Assembly: GCA_022496205.1 (NCBI GenBank)
Contig: WTXD01000025.1
Location: 1-64,000, forward strand
Reading direction: 5' to 3'
From: Gloeopeniophorella convolvens
Taxonomy: Eukaryota > Basidiomycota > Agaricomycetes > Russulales
DNA length: 64,000 nt
Below, piece after piece: positions 49,558 to 62,574 of the stretch. Both the position numbers and the translations under genes were made by a program. How positions within the stretch are numbered: the first letter of the stretch is position 1; each line of letters opens with the position of its first letter. The notes under the pieces are model-generated. The model was not told where the DNA came from. It did no database searches and was given only the letters and a program-made list of their open reading frames with translations.

Positions 49558-50696
49558 GTGACGGAGCGCCGGCGCAATGGGGAGAGCGAGAAGAAAACGG
49601 CCCGGCATCCCGGCTCGCGGCGCGGCGCAGGCGAGATCCGGGGGTGTCCCGGGGTCCTGTCGCAAGGTGCCGGTGAGTGGCGGCGCTTGCGCACCGGCGG
49701 ACTTGCCGCTACTTGCCGGCGGAGGCCTGGCAGGCGCCGCCCACCGCCCACCGCTTTCCACCACCGCCGCCGACGACTCGAGTCCTGCGCGGGGCCACGC
49801 CTCCGAGTGGTCGCGTTATAATTGCACTTGCGCGGTCTGCAGGGATGAACCCCATTTCGACTCTAGGCGTGGCTCTGGTGCATTAATCTTTGACAGCGGC
49901 GTGCGGGCGCAGAAGGGCTCTTTACGTCGTCTTGCGGCCCAAAGCCTGCAGCGGACTGCTGGCAGCTGGCAGCCTCGTCGAAGTAGATTATCGCTGACTT
50001 GGCAGGACTGGGGAATGTCTCAGGAACCGGTGAAGCTTCTCGAGAAACTCGAACGCCACTTGTCACTAAGTAACCTTGTTCCAGGATTCGAGGCGAATTG
50101 ACGGCGTCCAGAGTTCTATTAAGGAATGGTAGCACTTTCACGAGCCCACTAAATGAGAGCGTCCTCCACGACCGACCCGAGTTATCCTTAGTCTCGGCTT
50201 GCTGATTTGCCACCAGAACCCACCGAAAACGCAAATCATTGATCACCACCGGTTGCGCAGCTCAGATTGTGATCATCTTCAATGAATCAAGCAGTTTCCA
50301 GGCCTTACGAGCCAGTCCGTCATGGCGGACAATGAACTAGAATACATTCCAATACCCGAGACAGCGTGTACCCCCTCACTCACCCAGGCGCGTCCGCCTC
50401 GACCGCTGTGGATGGCTGCCGCGCGAACGCCCCACTTCCTCGGACCCCGCCTGCCCGTCACGCGTCATGTGTCTAACGCCTGCACGCGCTTCCCCGTTTG
50501 GCGCTATGACCGTGTGTGGGTTACGCCATTCAGTCCAGCCAGGGATTATAACTTATAATACCAACTCAGGTAGAAAAAGCGCTACCGTTTCCCTCATCAT
50601 CGACCGCACTCTCTTCGGCTTGACTCCACAGCTTGCTCTGCTCGTTTATTGAGGGCGACTTGAGCGGATAAAGGATTCTGCGACGCAGAAGGCCTC
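49558..50696. other. intergenic, 1.1 kb, GC-rich then AT-richer promoter
   Basis: The first 250 bp are very GC-rich with open frames on both strands but no motif. TTATAACTTATAATA near 50549-50563 is a possible core promoter of the membrane protein gene at 50697. Confidence 0.4.
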
Positions 50697-52434
50697 ATGG
50701 CTGTCGTCACAGCCCGGGACGACACGCTCCCCGACGTCGAGGCGCTCGATGTCGCGTACTTGGGGCCGTTCGCGTTATCTACATTCATCGGGGCCGTCGA
50801 GATGGGGATTCTCTGGTGCATGTACCTGCGCTTCCTACTGCGGCCGGAGGAGCGCAAGGAAAGCCTGTGCATCAGGGTCATGGTCGGCTTCGTCATGACC
50901 GTCGCGTTGTGCGTCGCGTTTCAAGAAGCCACGAGCTGCTTCGGCTAACCGGTCCACTTACGCAGTTTCCAGACTGGGACGTCTTTCGCGACATGGTGGA
51001 AGCTCACTGTAACCGACTTCGGGAACTGGGTTCGCAGCGAATCAAATACATCGTTGCTCATTGTATCTCATACATTTCGTCATCGCGCATAGACTGCGCT
51101 CGGTGTCCCATCGTGGCCACAGGAAGCTCAAAGAATATTGGTGCGTTACATAGGTGGCCAATAGGCTCCTTACGAATCGGCGATCAGACGACCTTCATGG
51201 CGACCCCAGTGCAATTGTTTCTGATATGGCGTTGTTGGCATGTGAGTCACTCCTCGATCATGTGTTTCTGTTTACCAAATATTTTCGACGTACAGCTCCT
51301 GAAACGGAGGTGGTTTGTCGCAGTAAGTTGGCTGAATGCGGCAAAATACCGGATATCTGATACGGTCGGCCCGCAATACATAGGCCCCTCTTGTCCTTCT
51401 TGTCATTGGCACCAACGTCACTACCTTCCTTGCTTGGGCTACAGTGCTGCTCACAAAATTCAAGGGTACACACACAACGTTGCCGTCTTTCGATCCTTAC
51501 TTCGTGTGCTGTGCGTATATTCAGTAGACTGCACCAACTGACACTTGGTTCTTATGCTGCTCTCAGTCGTCATCTCCGTAGCTTGTCCAGCAGGTGAGTA
51601 ATCCCATATATCCGTGCGAGATTACACAATCTGATGTCAGGCTTCAGTTACCGACATCGCTGTCACAGGCATCCGTAGGTAAATGTTGTCATTGCGGAGG
51701 TATAGTTGTCTGAACAACCGTTTGTTTCTCCTTGAATAGTTCTTGTTTTCTTGATTCGATCTCGTTCATCTGTCTACACCCGGCGGTTTCGAAGGGTATG
51801 TTCCACTTATCAACAGCGGAAAATTCGCCAATTATCGTACAGAGATTGGAGCATCTGATTACCATCACATGGGAATCCGCGGCGCCGCCATGTGTATGCG
51901 CCTTAGCCGCTCTGTTCGCTTGCATACACGAGGTGAGATCTACAATGCGATCTGTGATATACTAGCTCCAACCTCACGTTGACATGTATATTCATGACAG
52001 GCACCGTTCGTTTCGTTTTGGGCAGTAATGATTCAAACCATCCTGGGCAAACTGTATCTCATCTCGCTTTTCGTCATACTGTACGTTAGGTTTAGTCCAG
52101 TGGCGTAGGCGTGAGCTCATCCGCATCTGGATTTTTGCAGGGAGTGCCGCTCGGACCTCGCTACAGCGGAGGAACTCACACATTTTCCTACCCTGACGGA
52201 GCAGCTCGATGGCGAGCAATGGCCCATCACTCCAGGCGCCGATCCGTATCGCGATCGTGGATTGGAAGCGTGCCACTTCTCGGTACGTGCCTAGTTGTCC
52301 TCCGCGGCCGCTGGCCTTTGCTGACATCTCGACATCAGGGCAGACCTCCGGATTCAGGTTCTGACAATCTGTCGCACATGGCGCTGGCGTCTCGTGCGGG
52401 GGCGGATGACTTGCCTAAGGAAGCTGAGGTGTAG
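50697..52434 (+). CDS. multi-pass membrane protein, DUF6534-like, copy 1
   Basis: Starts MAVVTARDDTLPDVEALDVA; the first hydrophobic segments are YLGPFALSTFIGAVEMGILW and MVGFVMTVALCVAF. Splicing then gives FQTGTSFATWWKLTVTDFGN, TTFMATPVQLFLIWRCWH, LLKRRWFVAV, LVFLIRSRSSVYTRRFRR, LEHLITITWESAAPPCVCAL and APFVSFWAVMIQTILGKLYL. It ends in a hydrophilic tail (HFPTLTEQLDGEQWP to DDLPKEAEV) at 52434. The ATPVQLFLIWRCW and KLYLISLFV segments are the signature of the Agaricomycete DUF6534 family of about seven-span membrane proteins, which are often found in clusters; function unknown. It is closely similar in order and splice positions to the gene at 57873. The middle exons were followed by homology to that copy and not all summed. 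Confidence 0.8.
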
Positions 52435-53507
52435 ATGTGGAAGGTTTCCACCCACTCAGCCTGGTATCGTGCGCATGCGAACTCAAGGAACCAAGGATGT
52501 CGACAACGCCACATCCCAGTGCGCTCGGTTAACCGGCTATCGATTATCTAGCGCACGTGGCCGGGTGGAAATCGCAAGGCGCTTAATACACCCCCGATCC
52601 AACGCGCGTACGTCATATAACAATGCCATGGATCTTGGTCCTGCGGAGGTGGCGACGTCTTCCGAAGCACTCCCAGGCACCTAAGCGACCCTCTGGACAC
52701 GACTGGTGCGATACACAGCGGTCTGAGCTAGCGCATACATGTATTTCGGATATGCACCTGTCCTTTCAGAGACTAAATGCCACGCAGAGTGACTGAGGCT
52801 ACCACAAGTCCCCGGACAGTTTGGCATCTGATAACTAGTGCACTCGCCTGCGCTGTTGTAACAGGAGAGGGTAGCACCGGCCTTTTTTCGGGAGGTAGGG
52901 ACAGCAGAAACTGTATTGTCCAGTGTTCCCTAGTCTGCAGCTGTCTGCAGTGTTGGAATTATGATCGTCGGACAGTGATAAGATAAGGATATCGGACATA
53001 GATCAGTCGTAGTGTGCACACTTTGTTCCTTACCGTTTGACACACGACAGTGTAGACAAACGGATTCATCCCTCCTTACCTCGACGGGCGACACCATCCG
53101 GTCTTGAGTCACGGAATATTCACATGCAGACCCATCACCAAGGCTAGAGAGTGGTAAAAAAAATTGAGGAATTGGCGCATAGCCTAGAGCTTGAACCCGT
53201 AAGCATGGAACATGCGCCACTCCATAACTAAATCCCCGCGTGAGAGCGAAACTCAGGAAGAATAGCGCTCGAGTCGAGGGACTCAGGCTTCAGCTTCCAA
53301 TGTTTAATTGACGAGAGCTTGCTAACTCTAAGGGGCTCGTGTGGTATTGACGTTGTGGGGACGTAAAGTATTATGAAAGAGATGCACGGGTTCGGGGGTA
53401 TACATAATCATGCCTGAGCAATGAAACAGTACACCGAATAGATAGACGAGATCATAAACGCTGTCAGAACCCAGGTTGCAAACCCAGTACGAAAGGAGGG
53501 TTGTGGG
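52435..53507. other. intergenic, 1.1 kb, contains one tRNA-like hairpin repeat
   Basis: No gene recognised. The tRNA-like element at 53156-53235 is listed separately. Confidence 0.45.
53156..53235 (-). other. tRNA-like hairpin with B box and T-run
   Basis: On the minus strand, GGGTTCAAGCTC (B-box-like) is followed by a run of 8 T (53156-53163 on plus), and TGGCGCAT (53173-53180) pairs with ATGCGCCA (53212-53219) to close an 8-bp stem. The layout (A-run, anti-B-box, then GCCACTCC on plus) parallels the tRNA-like repeats near 35.4 kb. Probably a pol III pseudogene or tRNA-derived repeat. Confidence 0.4.
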
Positions 53508-55600
53508 TCACTCATACTCATCCGCGGAAAATTGAGGCCGGGGCACGCTGATCGCTAAGAGGTTGTCATGACCTGATATATTGCCTGAAAGCAAGCAGAC
53601 TCACGCTTGTACTTTCGCTCTGAGCATGCCTCCCAGTCACTGACCACAGGAAGGGTATCTCAGCGAACAAACATGGGGATCTGAGGCCGAGTGACATACA
53701 TCGTATCAAAGTAAGGATGAGACATGACGTCTTCCATGGGTGGTCGCATTTCAGGGTCGCGATCCAAGAGCTAGCCGGAAGGGTCAATACTAATGTTCGA
53801 AAACGCCACGCTGGGTTGAAAAACGTGCCCTGATAATTAGATCTCTCGCGTCTACGTCGTCGACGAGCAATACTACCGCCGTGCCAATGTCACGGGTCTT
53901 GAGCGCGTGTAGTCCCTTGTCCCCATAAAGCTTCTCAAAACGGGCTGGGGGCACAGCTGCATGAGCGTCTTTCACGAAGGCAGTAACTTGCAGGCTCACC
54001 GTGCCCGCACCAACGTGCAAATCGAATAGCAGAAGACCGAGGCCCCACATGTCAACCTTGTACGTACACCGGACACTATTCCAAAGCTGCTCGGGTGGAA
54101 AACGGCCTGGTGTCCCCCGGAAATTGGTAACTGTCCCAGTCTCGAAGTCTCCACCGAAGCGAATCTTCGGGCGCTCGGCGAGGCCGAAGTCGCCGAGCGC
54201 GACATGTCCTTGTTCGTCGAGAAGGATGTTCTCTGCTTTGAGATCATGATGGACGAAGCCGAGGTTGTGCAAGCCTCTGAGGGCAATGACCTGATAATGA
54301 GGTGTAAGACCACGAACGTAACTCTAGGCGGGGGCACACACTATTTCCGCTGCATACAGTCGCACCTGCCACGGGCTCATGACATGCTTTCTGTCAAGAA
54401 TGTCGTACAGGTCTCCGCAGTACAGAGTCTGCGTACGGTGTCAGCCTAAAGTCAGGGTCCGTTAGAAAAACTGCTCGTACCATGACAATACAAGCGATGT
54501 CCCTTTCCCAGCAATTGAACGTGGAGATCATGCGCGCTGTGAACGGCGTGCCATCGAAGCGCACGGCACTTAGCGCCCCTTACTTCGTTTGTGAAGCACT
54601 CCTGACCACGAGTTGCCGGGTTGATCAGGTTTGCCTTTGGAAACACCTTGATCGCGACGTAGTCAGGAAGGTCTAGGTCCGCGTCGCTAGAGTGAGCCTG
54701 TGCGAGGAATACCAATCCAAAGCCGCCCTGTCCAAGCTTCCGGAGGATGGTATATCGCGCTGGATCATCCACAAGCACGTCACCATGTCCGAGCTGTACC
54801 TGAGAAAGATGCCTCGTTGCATTCGCTGGACTCGAAACAGGATCCCCACCACCACACCTCAAGGATTCGACGAACGGGTTTGTGACAAGGGAAGAGGTTG
54901 GTTGAGAGCCAACGTCGCCCGGAGCCGCAGTATACGATGCCTGAGCTGTGAGGGAGTGTCGTCCCCTGCCGTCTTCGGAGAGAGTCAGGCCACCAAGCCC
55001 TAGAAGTACGCTGCTTGAAGACCCGATGGTGGTGGCCTGCCGACTGGTGCTCTCCGGGAGCCTGTCTATAGACAAAGTTGTGGATGGACCACTGCTAGCT
55101 TCAGAAGGAAGAGAGGAGCGAGGAAGCTGCGATCTGTCGTCGGAAAATACCAGGAGGCTGCTAGATTCAGGTGCACTTCGATATCTGCCTTCCTTCCAAG
55201 TAATGGCATCGTCCAGTCCTTCCTTCCGGCGTGACGCTGATGATGGCCCTTGAGGAGTCGGGAAGAGAAATGACGAAGGCTCAGAACATAAGCGCTCTAG
55301 TGTCAACCAGGGGTGTCGAGAGGAAGCGACGGGGTCGAAAGCTGACGAGGAACGAGTTGAGTCGCGACAAGATCCAGTGGCGCCCATTTTGGGACGTCTG
55401 GGTGTGCGGCGAAAGGTTTTGGCAAACCAGCGAGTAGATCTAGAGAGATTGCGTGAAAGCATGTGTCGCTTTACAGAGCGCCTACGCGGCTTGACACCTC
55501 GCGCAGGCGGGCTTGTAGTGGTTACTGCTCGTAGGATGCGGAACATGGTCGGGAGTGTTGAAGAAGTTTGTGGTGCAGATTTTGTCACATGCCTCGACAC
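53508..55600 (-). CDS. AGC/Agaricomycete-type Ser/Thr protein kinase, frameshifted in the N-lobe
   Basis: The frame starts near 55600 (ATG at 55546 is an alternative) with about 280 residues of Ser/Arg-rich disordered sequence. Then follow YTILRKLGQGGFGLVFLAQA (Gly-rich loop) and VAIKVF (catalytic Lys). Between NEV and RFDGTPFTARMISTFNCWER the frame breaks: a run of four C on plus (54576-54579, GGGG on the coding strand) is one base too long; with three, NEVRALSAVRFDG would join. Downstream exons give VMSPWQVRLYAAEI, HHDLKAENILL (His for the usual Arg in HRD), LGDFGLAE, TPGRFPPEQLW and VDMWGLGLLLFD. The intron at 53828-53771 uses a GC donor. The protein ends SADEYE before TGA at 53510-53508. 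It may be a real kinase with an assembly indel or a recent pseudogene. Confidence 0.65.
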
Positions 55601-57872
55601 GACAATTTATATGCATAGGGAAGGTCAAAGCGATGTATTAAGGTGCGAGGCCGTTCGAAGGCCCCCCACGACCTGTGCTGTTGTTCGAGACGCCGCTCAA
55701 GCGCCAGCATCCCAGTGCCCAAGCGTCGCCACGAACTCGGCAGATCCAGGCGATAGCTTGCTACGGTCCGAACGTGAAACCTGTGATTCCGTCTCACTCG
55801 TCGGCTCTGCAAACGCCGCGACTCTGGACGGTAAGGACTAGCGAGAGCTGTGATACTAGCCCTCAAGCTGTAGCGTCAAAGTCGAACTGGCGGATGTATC
55901 CTGGGCTTAAGTGACTCGGAAGGCTGCGAGCTACCACGAGCGACGTCTGGGTAGTCTGGGGTCGTCACTTGAAAATTAAACTCCGCCTCTCGGCACTGCC
56001 AGTGCTGCAGACCACTGCCCAACTCACTGCCCCGAGACCGCCCTCTCGCCACCGCGCACAGCCCTACTTCGTCCATTGTTTTCTGGATCTTCACATAGCT
56101 TCAGCAGTCAACAGCGAGATTGAATTGCGAGCTAACGCCCACGGACCCTGCCGCCAAGCCCCGAAGTTCAATCCAACTGCAGTGGTGCGCTTGCAGTTGG
56201 CACTGGCTGGTATTTTACGGTGTTATATGGTATGTACTCTATGTCCGTTTACATACCATGTACGTTCTCTGAACTCAACTCGACGCACACGTAACATGGA
56301 ACATACTATCGTCGAAGAAGTGCTCGAAACATCTATGAGCGAGTGCGACCTCTCGTGTGATGGACACCTGATGATCACCGACAGGACCCCCCGCCACATA
56401 GTCGCCGGCAGATACGACCTAGTCTGATTGCCCTGGGACCATCAACGTTTGCAAAAGATGACGATATACCCTGCCCTCAGAGTGACTGCGACTGGCAACC
56501 CCGACCGCCGGGACAGTAGGGCATCTGGAACTCGAGTGTCGCTCACCGTACACGAAGGGATATCCCAAATCAATTTTTATCTAGACCCAAGACTCCGTGG
56601 TCCTCCTCGTGCCGTTCGGAATGTCTCATTCTGCCCTGTGGCATCTCGTTCGTGTGCACTCTGTATGGTGTTCCGGTGGTTGGGGGTATTTGCGCAGCTC
56701 TCTTTGCACCGTAGCATCGGGTGCTATACATCCCTTTCTCTAAACCTTTCGTGATACTTCAGCCCGAGTCCCATGGTTCTCTGCTTGGATTCTGGGACTC
56801 GAGTTTTATTTAATCTCGCCAGTTCCTTGCTTGCGGCAATGCAAAGCCAACACCCCTATTGCCGGGAAACCGTTCGCCGTGGCGTCATGCGAGGCTCTCC
56901 TGGTTCAAACGCTACCCGCTGGGCTTCGCTCAAGGCCACCAAGAGGCTGAACGAGATCTATCTTCCCCTGGGGTGAGCACGAATAGCGAACCCGGGCATG
57001 GATCTCCTTGTTGGGTTCGCCAAGGAACCGAAATTATACTTTACTGTTGCAGCGTTGTCTTGTGACGACCCTTCCCTGTCCTGTATGCGCATACAGCCTT
57101 CGGGTGCCCCCTTATCTCGCCTACTTATAGCGGCCAATACGATGGTTGCTAGACACGCTGCGCTATCTCGGCGATCATCCACCTCTACAACCATGACCAC
57201 ATTTTGAAATTAGCCATGATCTGCAGGTGGCTACTTTGAGAGGCCTACGTTGAATAAATGGGCGAAACCAACCAACTGAAACCCGCAGATGTATGGATTC
57301 TGAAGACTTGTCTTGACGCCGAATGAAACTGAATGTGGCGTTCTCTTGAATCTCCATTCCCAATTACCAAACACGTGCGTGCATCGCAGCGCTCGCGTAA
57401 AGCTCGCTTATCGCCTTTCGCTTATCTTCCGCTGACGATCTCCAGTTCGCGAGGCTCGCACTCAGGGTCCCCGTCTCCCGAGTCGTGCTGGAGTTCATTG
57501 AGGAAATGGTTTTTCCCTGCAATGAAAAGCTCTAGACATCCTGCGTTGGGCCAATTTTCAGCGCTCGACCTTTAGCTGCTGCCCCTGGGCGCGACACCAG
57601 TAGTACGTTCGGTGCCTCAATCAATAACCCATTCTTCGCCGGTCGTCGGGTAGGTGCCTATCTTCGGTTATATGAGCGGTTAGACTATGTTCCCCATATT
57701 GAAGCCTGACGTTACCATACTGAGCCTTCGGGGACCCGGTCACCGCTCTGTGTTCCACCAATTGGCATTCTTGCGCGTCTGACTGGGCCAATGAATTCCT
57801 ACGACGACACGCATGCTTGCCTTCAAATTGCGTCTCTCTTGAGGTCTCCGAAGCCATTGACCCCCTTTCCTC
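55601..57872. other. intergenic, 2.3 kb, nothing recognised
   Basis: Gene-poor stretch between the kinase and the second membrane protein gene. Open frames up to about 150 codons lack motifs, start context and splice logic. Confidence 0.45.
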
Positions 57873-59651
57873 ATGTCCGCTGAATCACCAACTCTCCCCA
57901 ATGTCCAAGTTCTCGATGTGGATTTCCTGGGCTCGTTCGCCGTATCTTCGTTCGTCGGCGCCCTCGAAACTGGCGTCATCATTGCTCTCTTCATGCGATT
58001 TCTGGCTCGGTCGGAAGCAGAGAACATATACGTCAAGCTCATGGTATCCCTCGTCACGTTCGTGGCATTGTACGCAACACTCCATACACGGCCGCTTCTA
58101 AGCGTTATCTGACCTCAATTTTGAGTAGTTTTCAGACTGGTGTCACATTCGCGGTGTGGTGGAAGATATCCGTGTTGGATTTCGGGGATTGGGTTGGTCG
58201 GGTTCCGCCTCGCCTCGTATCTGGGTGTCTTACCAGCTGTAGTCTTCTGCCGCCATACCCGCATGGCCTCAAAAGGTTCATTCAAACCTGGTACGGAGAA
58301 CTTATACTGATATAGCCTGTGCTAATATCTCGTTCAGACTACGCTCATCGCAACACCTGTGCAGCTATTCTTCGTCTGGCGCTGCTGGTACGTAAGTGTT
58401 CATAGCTCAGCAACCGCCTGTTGTGCTTCGCCGGTGTTCACTAGTTTCACTATCTCATCTAGCTGCTGAAGCGAAGGTGGTTTGTGGCTGTGAGCATCAT
58501 GTCCTTTGCGAACGTCGGATGAAGAAGCTGACCTATACTCCTGACAGCTCCCGCTCATCTCAATGGTCCTCGGCTCTGTCGTCACCAGTAGCCTTGTTTT
58601 GGTCATACTATTTCGCATACAATTCAAGACAACAGACACACCCTCTCTCCTATTGGATTCCTTTTTCACTTGCTGTACGTCCCTCCCTGATTCGGAGGCG
58701 CCGTACCTCATATTTTCTAGTTGCTCTTTCCCTAGCTTTCTCTGCTGGCAAGTCCTCTACGCTGGAGTCTACGGCTCGAACTAACAAATCCGATAGCCCT
58801 TGATATTGCTGTGACAGGGATCCGTGAGTGAAAGACTATTCCTGAACAGACAAAGAGCGATATTTGAACTGACTTTCGCACCATCTCCATTCGACACTCG
58901 TCTCAGTCCTTGTATTCCTCATTCGGTCTCGTTCCGATGTCTATACTAGGCGATTCCGAAGGGTATGTGCGCGAATTTCGTGCTTCTTTCCGTTATCCCT
59001 CAAATCGGCCCGCAGATACTCTCTCAACTCATTGTTATTACTTGGGAGTCTGCCATCCCACCGTGCACTTGTGCCTTGGCCGCCTTGATCACATGTTTGC
59101 GAGGGGTACGGCGTCTCTCAATTCATCGAAGGCTACTTCACTGGGACTTAATTCCTAAATCCTTTCACAGGCCCCATTCGTTTCTTACTGGGCGGTCGCA
59201 CTGCAAACTATTCTCGGGAAATTGTATCTCATCTCGCTTTTCGTGACACTGTGCGTTGCTACAGCCGGTTCGCGATCGTCTCATGTGAAGATTGAATCTG
59301 TGATATCCTAGGAATGGCCGGGCAAGCCTCGCAGAAGCTGCAAACCTCACACACTTTCCCACCTTGACAGACCAACATCACGGGTCATTGTCCCACCCGC
59401 CGTACCATAGTAGCAATGAGACCCCAACTAAACTTCTGCATCCATTTGTACGCACGTTCCCCGCACTTGCAACATGCACCATCTTATCTCTAGATCTAGA
59501 TGACTTCAAGTACGTCGCGTGGCACGCCAGTCACTCAGAGCGACGGCGATACTGGGAGAAGCTCTCCGGGAGCTCCGCAGATTGTCTGACTACCAAGTGC
59601 TCCCACACAACAGTGTGCATCCACGCGCGGCGACTCCGTGATCCCTGCTAG
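57873..59651 (+). CDS. multi-pass membrane protein, DUF6534-like, copy 2
   Basis: Starts MSAESPTLPNVQVLDVDFLG and follows the same exon order as the gene at 50697. The segments are SFVGALETGVIIALFMRFLA, LMVSLVTFVALYATL, FQTGVTFAVWWKISVLDFGD, TLIATPVQLFFVWRCW, LLKRRWFVAV, LPLISMVLGSVVTSSLVLVI, VLVFLIRSRSDVYTRRFRR, ILSQLIVITWESAIPPCTCA, APFVSYWAVALQTILGKLYL and ISLFVTLNGRASLAEAANLT. It is about 40-50% identical to the first copy where both can be compared by eye, so it is an older duplicate, not a recent one. The C-terminal tail after HFPTLTDQHHGS is longer than in copy 1 and its last exon boundary is uncertain; the frame stops at 59651. Function unknown. Confidence 0.75.
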
Positions 59652-62574
59652 CCTCATTGTTATTGAGAGCTCAATTCAGTCGCAACTGGGCCTCTCTAAT
59701 CTCGGACTAGACTATTATCGAATCCATGGACGTAAAGCCATCAGCCTGGCAAGGGTTCCGTTGCTGTCACGATATTGTATGTATATTTGCTATCCTTTCC
59801 TTCCCCACCTTAGCTCCCTGGTTTCCCGAGTTCAGGGTGCTGCCACCATGCTTGCAGTGAGGCTTGCCGTTGGTGGCCTACCCCGATGTTACGGAAATCC
59901 AGAAGCAGCTTCTCTGTCACCTGCCGGTACCGCTCACCGCCCTGTCATCGAAGCTTCTTCCGGAATGGTGGCATGCGGCTCCCTTGAACCGAGCGCTTAT
60001 CGGACGTCAGCTGAATTGGCGTCAGGTGATATGCCCACTCCGAATACATGTCCCCCGATCGGTGTTTTTCCACTGCTCGTCGACGACCGCCGTAATTGAG
60101 CATTCATACTACTTGGCCGAGATGGAATTACTGCGTGCATCTGGTGCCTAGTCACTGCGAGACTCACGGCACTGTTCAGTTCTCGGCATTACTGGTCGCT
60201 GAGCCTGCTCTTTTTGCTGCCAGGGGGCCATCTGACCATCTGGGCGGTCATCAGAGAGAGTCGCAAGCAAGCACCTTCAGCAGGCAATCCCTACCACCAG
60301 CTATCGATAATGTACATACCAAAGGAAGGACAGGGGTGCTGGCGGAAGAGCGATCCTTTTCCGAGGCGCACTTGATCCTCCGAGCCGAGGCTACCCGCAC
60401 ACCCAATCTGCAAGGCAAGTTACGCCGACATGCGAAACCCAGGACCCGAAAATCCCGAGTTCTATCAGACTGTCATCAGGCCGAAGAGTGACACCTTGTC
60501 CCATCACTACGTCTGCTCTGCTGGCGGCGTGGCGCGTTCTCGAAGTGATTAATGCAGCGCCTATATCCTTGTTCGATGTTCCATAGTGCTCACCGCTTCT
60601 GTATAGGTTGGGGAAGGATTTTGAAATAGATTTCCGGCGACTCGGTTCCACTCAGGTTGGGAGTTGTCAATACAGTACGCCAATCGTGAGTCCGCAGTGA
60701 GTCTGTCACGTACGCCACCAGCATGATGGCCGCCCTAGCCGTTCCTGTTCTTGTGTCGCCGTTGCCCAAAAGAGAGCCCTTATGTATAGTGGTCATGGTT
60801 TAAATATCACATCCTCATAGATTTCGAACCTTGCACGCTGTTTCCAGGCCGCTCTCGACTTGCACTACATCACATGGCTGTCATCAGTATGGATTCGACG
60901 ACGCTTAGCTCGCAATTACAATGCGCCTCCGACTTCCGCCGCGTGGCGCCCAAGAGGGTAGCCCCGAGCCATACACCGCTGAGCGAGCGCGGCGTTTCAT
61001 CCACCAGCTTCGACGGGGTGGCGCGGAGACTTCGCGCTTACTGTGCCATGGGCCTGAGCCACAGATCTCGGGTACTTACGTGTGGATCTCTCAGAGCCTT
61101 CGGGACGACCTGGCAACGCAGTGACCTCAGGTCGGGGATTGACATTAGCCGCGCTTCTGACGCCGAAGCTGACAAGGACCGTTTGAGGTCCAATTCTAAA
61201 CGCCACCCTATCTGACATCTCGCCGCTCACGACCCTTGATTAGCTTTCGGTTTGAGTCGCCGGTGGCTGACAGCCGGCAGCTGGAGAGCATACGAGCAGG
61301 TAACAGCCACACGACGCACTCGAGTCTGAGGAGTTCGTTCAGAAGTTGATATCTACAGTGTGTGTCGCGCTGGTAGGTGGCATTGCTCGCGTTTAAATTG
61401 GCGGAGGGCTGCCAGTTATCAGAGAAGGGAAGGGACAATTATTTATTGATTATTATTTGATACACCCAAAAAGCAAGTTAAGTTTGTCTTTATTTGGCTC
61501 TCCAAGTCGGTCAGAAGGGTCGGAAGCATGGCCGTGACCGGGCCCACGACGTGTCACTGGTTTTGCTGACGAGCCATCGAGTCTAGGGTTCGCTGACTCC
61601 CCACTTCCTGACTTGCTGGCGCCTCGTATCCTGCTTCTGGGCTCTTGCTATCCACATGATACATCCTCACACGGCATGGCGGCTGAGACGGATACCTGCC
61701 CCGCGAAACCTGAGCGGCGGCGCGCCAGGCCTGCGGGTGCAACGTGCAACGGTGCTGTAAGCCCTGCTAAGCTAGGCGAGCTGGGCGTGCTCAGCAGAAT
61801 GGATGCAGTGCGGCCCTCTGGCAGCTAGGGACGTGATGGCCGTCCGGGCACGGCCCACTGAGCGCAATGCATTCATTCTCGACACTCTGGGAGTTGTTGG
61901 CCCTCTTAGCCGCTTCATACCACGGTGAAGTTCCACTGTGCGTCTCCAAACAGTCAGGATGCATTTAATTGATTCCCACCATCGGCACTAGACCCAATCA
62001 CGTAGATGCCCTTGACGCAGGTCTGCAGCTCGTGCCGGAGAGCACACCCAGACTCGGAAGGGTGCCAGTCCGCAACAGGACAGCCATAGTCTAGCTGGAG
62101 AATATGATGGGCACCATATAGAGGATCGCACATTGGAGTCATCAAAAACGGTACCATGCATGGGGGCTGGCAAATTGAACGTGCTCACCCCCGGTCCCCC
62201 AGACCGGGCTGAGATGAAACATGCGTGATGCATGATGCATTCCGAGTGGGTCCGAACGATGACTTGTGCGACCTCCCTAGCCCCACACCCCGCCCCATGG
62301 AGAAAGACGCCACTGGTGGCAATGATTGGAGTGGATATTCAGAAGTCAGAGGTAAGGTATTCGTACTGCAGTGGGGGTATTAATACGACAAGTATGCGAG
62401 TTATACCGATAGCAGACACCATGTAAAGCAAAATGACCAAGCAATATACACACATTGTCATCAAAACTAGGACACGACTAGAAAGCAAAACAGAAAGCGA
62501 GAGCGCAAGACGCCAGCAAGTAACAATAAAATTTACCGTATATGATAGGGGTCGAAAGAGAAGCGCCGATGATC
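59652..62574. other. intergenic, 2.9 kb, nothing recognised
   Basis: Largest gap in the window. Open frames up to about 150 codons show no recognisable domain. A short AT-rich tract lies at 61438-61460. No TIR, LTR or RNA feature was noticed. Confidence 0.45.

Noticed and set aside
56880..56915. GGTTCAAACGC as a possible tRNA B box on the plus strand
   Set aside because: No T-run, no A box at proper spacing and no cloverleaf by eye.
59652..62574. Possible genes in the 2.9-kb gap
   Set aside because: Several frames of 90-150 codons were read on both strands; none has domains, plausible splice joins or good start context.
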